Source: an uncultured Oscillospiraceae bacterium (lineage in GTDB: Bacteria > Bacillota > Clostridia > Oscillospirales > Oscillospiraceae). Taken from it: a stretch of 45,314 nucleotides of DNA. Positions 44,468 through 45,314 of the stretch are shown here, piece after piece. The position numbers and the translations under genes are program-made. The notes below the pieces were generated by a model. That model searched no databases. It was not told the origin of the DNA and saw nothing but the letters and a program-made list of their open reading frames with translations. Every line of letters begins with the position of its first letter. Position 1 is the stretch's first letter. The stretch is from NCBI GenBank assembly GCA_944387075.1, contig CALXDO010000104.1, positions 1-45,314 on the forward strand, read 5' to 3'.

Positions 44468-44518
44468 ATACTGTCTCATTCGAGACAGTATATTACCCTG
44501 TCTCCAGGAACTTGTCAA
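44468..44518 (-). promoter_or_regulatory. Promoter with perfect palindromic operator of the Crp-ABC operon
   Basis: Minus strand: TTGACA (44513-44518), 17 bp, TAATAT (44490-44495). The palindrome ATACTGTCTC-ATTC-GAGACAGTAT (44468-44491) begins at the -10 edge and covers the start site; another half-site CCTGTCTCC lies at 44498-44506 in the spacer. Confidence 0.85.
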
Positions 44519-44527
44519 GGGAATCCC

Positions 44528-44560
44528 AAAAAAGGAGATGCAGCCCCCCGCTGCATCTCC
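44528..44560 (-). terminator. Terminator of greA
   Basis: GGAGATGCAG (44534-44543), seven-base loop, CTGCATCTCC (44551-44560); on the minus strand it is followed by six Ts. Confidence 0.85.
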
Positions 44561-44570
44561 CAAACACCTG

Positions 44571-45074
44571 TTAAAAGGACACCAGAGGTGCGTCCCCTGT
44601 GTCCTCTCCCGGCTCAATGGCCCGGATCACCACCTCGTAGCCGTAGCTGTCGTTGACCTGTACCGTCACCCGGTCCCCCACCCGGCGGCCCAGCACCGCC
44701 CGGCCCACCGGGGACTCCTTGCTCACCAGTCCCTTGAGGGCATCCTGGCGCATGGTGGTGACAATCTGAATGATCATCTCCTCCTCGTCCTCTTCCACAT
44801 AGAGGGTCACTTTGTCATACAACCCCACCGTGCCCTCTTGGGAGTGTTCCGAGATGATGGTGGCGGTACGGATCACGTTTTCCAGATAGCGGCACCGGCT
44901 GTCGTTGCGGTTTTTCTCCTGCTTGGCGGCCTTGTATTCAAAATTCTCGCTGAGGTCCCCAAAGGCCCGGGCCTCCTTCACCGCCTCGATGAGTTGGGGC
45001 CGCAGCACAAAACGCCGGTGGTGCAGCTCCTCCCGCATCAGTTCAATATCCTTCTTGGTCAGTTCCTTTCCCAT
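44571..45074 (-). CDS. greA: Transcription elongation factor GreA/GreB family
   Basis: A 167-residue factor that rescues backtracked RNA polymerase. The N-terminal coiled coil starts TKKDIELMREELHHRR and has the conserved tip ARAFGDLSENFEYKAAK, with the acidic residues that reach the polymerase active site. The C-terminal FKBP-like domain includes VGLYDKVTLYVEEDEEEM, SPVGRAVLGRRVGDRV and the final YEVVIRAIEPG. Length is slightly above the usual 158. AGGAGG lies nine bases before the ATG. It stands alone, between its own terminator and the divergent tRNA genes. Confidence 0.92.
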   Translation of the reverse strand: MGKELTKKDIELMREELHHRRFVLRPQLIEAVKEARAFGDLSENFEYKAAKQEKNRNDSRCRYLENVIRTATIISEHSQEGTVGLYDKVTLYVEEDEEEMIIQIVTTMRQDALKGLVSKESPVGRAVLGRRVGDRVTVQVNDSYGYEVVIRAIEPGEDTGDAPLVSF

Positions 45075-45157
45075 GGCTGTGCGCCTCCTTTTCTCTCCAG
45101 TTTCCCACAGGGAGAGTGTGCCGTCAAGAAGATTTTTTCATTTTTTAAAATTAACCC

Positions 45158-45189
45158 TTGACACCACCCCTGTGGCGTGGTATTATAAT
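45158..45189 (+). promoter_or_regulatory. tRNA operon promoter
   Basis: TTGACA (45158-45163), 17 bp, TATTAT (45181-45186), with TATAAT overlapping at 45184-45189; it is 13 bases before the tRNA. Confidence 0.8.
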
Positions 45190-45201
45190 TCTTGCCCACG
45201 G

Positions 45202-45288
45202 GCCGGAGTGGCGGAATTGGCAGACGCCCGGGACTTAAAATCCCGTGGGAGAAATCCCGTGCCGGTTCGATCCCGGTCTCCGGCACCA
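45202..45288 (+). tRNA. tRNA-Leu (anticodon TAA)
   Basis: Acceptor arms GCCGGAG and CTCCGGC pair perfectly, with an encoded ACCA end. The anticodon loop CTTAAAA (45234-45240) between CGGGA and TCCCG gives anticodon TAA at 45236-45238. A long variable arm (TGGGAGAAATCCCGT) marks a class II tRNA, and the T loop GGTTCGATCC is canonical. It reads UUA/UUG leucine codons. Confidence 0.95.
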
Positions 45289-45299
45289 CAAGTTTATAT

Positions 45300-45314
45300 C
45301 GCGGGGTAGAGCAG
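45300..45314 (+). tRNA. Start of a second tRNA, probably initiator tRNA-Met (truncated by window end)
   Basis: The last 15 bases read CGCGGGGTAGAGCAG, eleven bases after the tRNA-Leu. This is the usual acceptor and D-arm start of bacterial initiator tRNA(fMet), whose first base C1 is unpaired. The anticodon is outside the window. Confidence 0.6.

Overview
The window looks like chromosomal DNA from an anaerobic, GC-rich Gram-positive bacterium of the class Clostridia, most like Oscillospiraceae (Flavonifractor / Intestinimonas / Lawsonibacter type). This is inferred from strong AGGAGG ribosome binding sites, sigma-A type promoters, VPxTG sortase-type surface proteins, a cobalamin/siroheme-type tetrapyrrole operon without haem-specific enzymes, PadR-DUF2812 and ArsR-DUF2087 pairs, and palindromic intergenic repeats. 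No 16S gene or other definitive marker is present, so the genus is a guess.

Layout. 1-3.4 kb: end of an XRE regulator, a 2H phosphoesterase, a small XRE + ribbon-helix-helix cassette divergent from a cysteine-rich miniprotein, and a DUF1846 protein. 3.7-9.2 kb: a giant secreted GH84-type beta-N-acetylglucosaminidase with carbohydrate-binding modules and a wall-anchor tail. 9.2-12 kb: an ABC-2 exporter with its YtrA-type GntR repressor, and a PAP2 phosphatase. 12.2-20.5 kb: an eight-gene, mostly overlapping operon cbiK-hemA-sirC-hemC-cobA/hemD-hemB-hemL-thiI that makes sirohydrochlorin from glutamyl-tRNA and offers cobalt insertion, ending in the tRNA thiolase ThiI. 20.5-21.8 kb: two palindromic repeats flanking an ArsR-DUF2087 gene and its partner. 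21.9-25 kb: a glucose/GlcNAc-type PTS transporter behind a BglG/LicT antiterminator whose own leader carries a RAT hairpin and terminator. 25.1-27.7 kb: a FeoA-FeoB fusion with a FeoB-associated Cys-rich peptide. 27.8-28.6 kb: a SLOG-like protein divergent from a small XRE regulator. 28.6-31.1 kb: a heavy-metal efflux operon (ArsR, HMA chaperone, P1B ATPase). 31.2-32.2 kb: PadR-DUF2812. 32.2-37.8 kb: ftsH, divergent rlmB, then a large membrane protein that reads as a degenerate P-type ATPase. 37.9-41.3 kb: a surface glycoside hydrolase interrupted by an in-frame TAG. 41.4-44.5 kb: a Crp/Fnr-regulated ABC importer operon. 44.5 kb to the end: greA, tRNA-Leu(TAA) and the first bases of a probable initiator tRNA.

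Most of the content is ordinary housekeeping, uptake and regulation. The items most worth a second look are the P-type ATPase relative that has lost its phosphorylation motif (35459-37759), the amber codon between the two catalytic glutamates of the surface glycosidase, the complete RAT antitermination switch, the near-perfect Crp-type operator, a roughly 97-bp nested palindrome and its partial relative, and a 12-bp motif shared by the promoters of the GH84 and SLOG genes.
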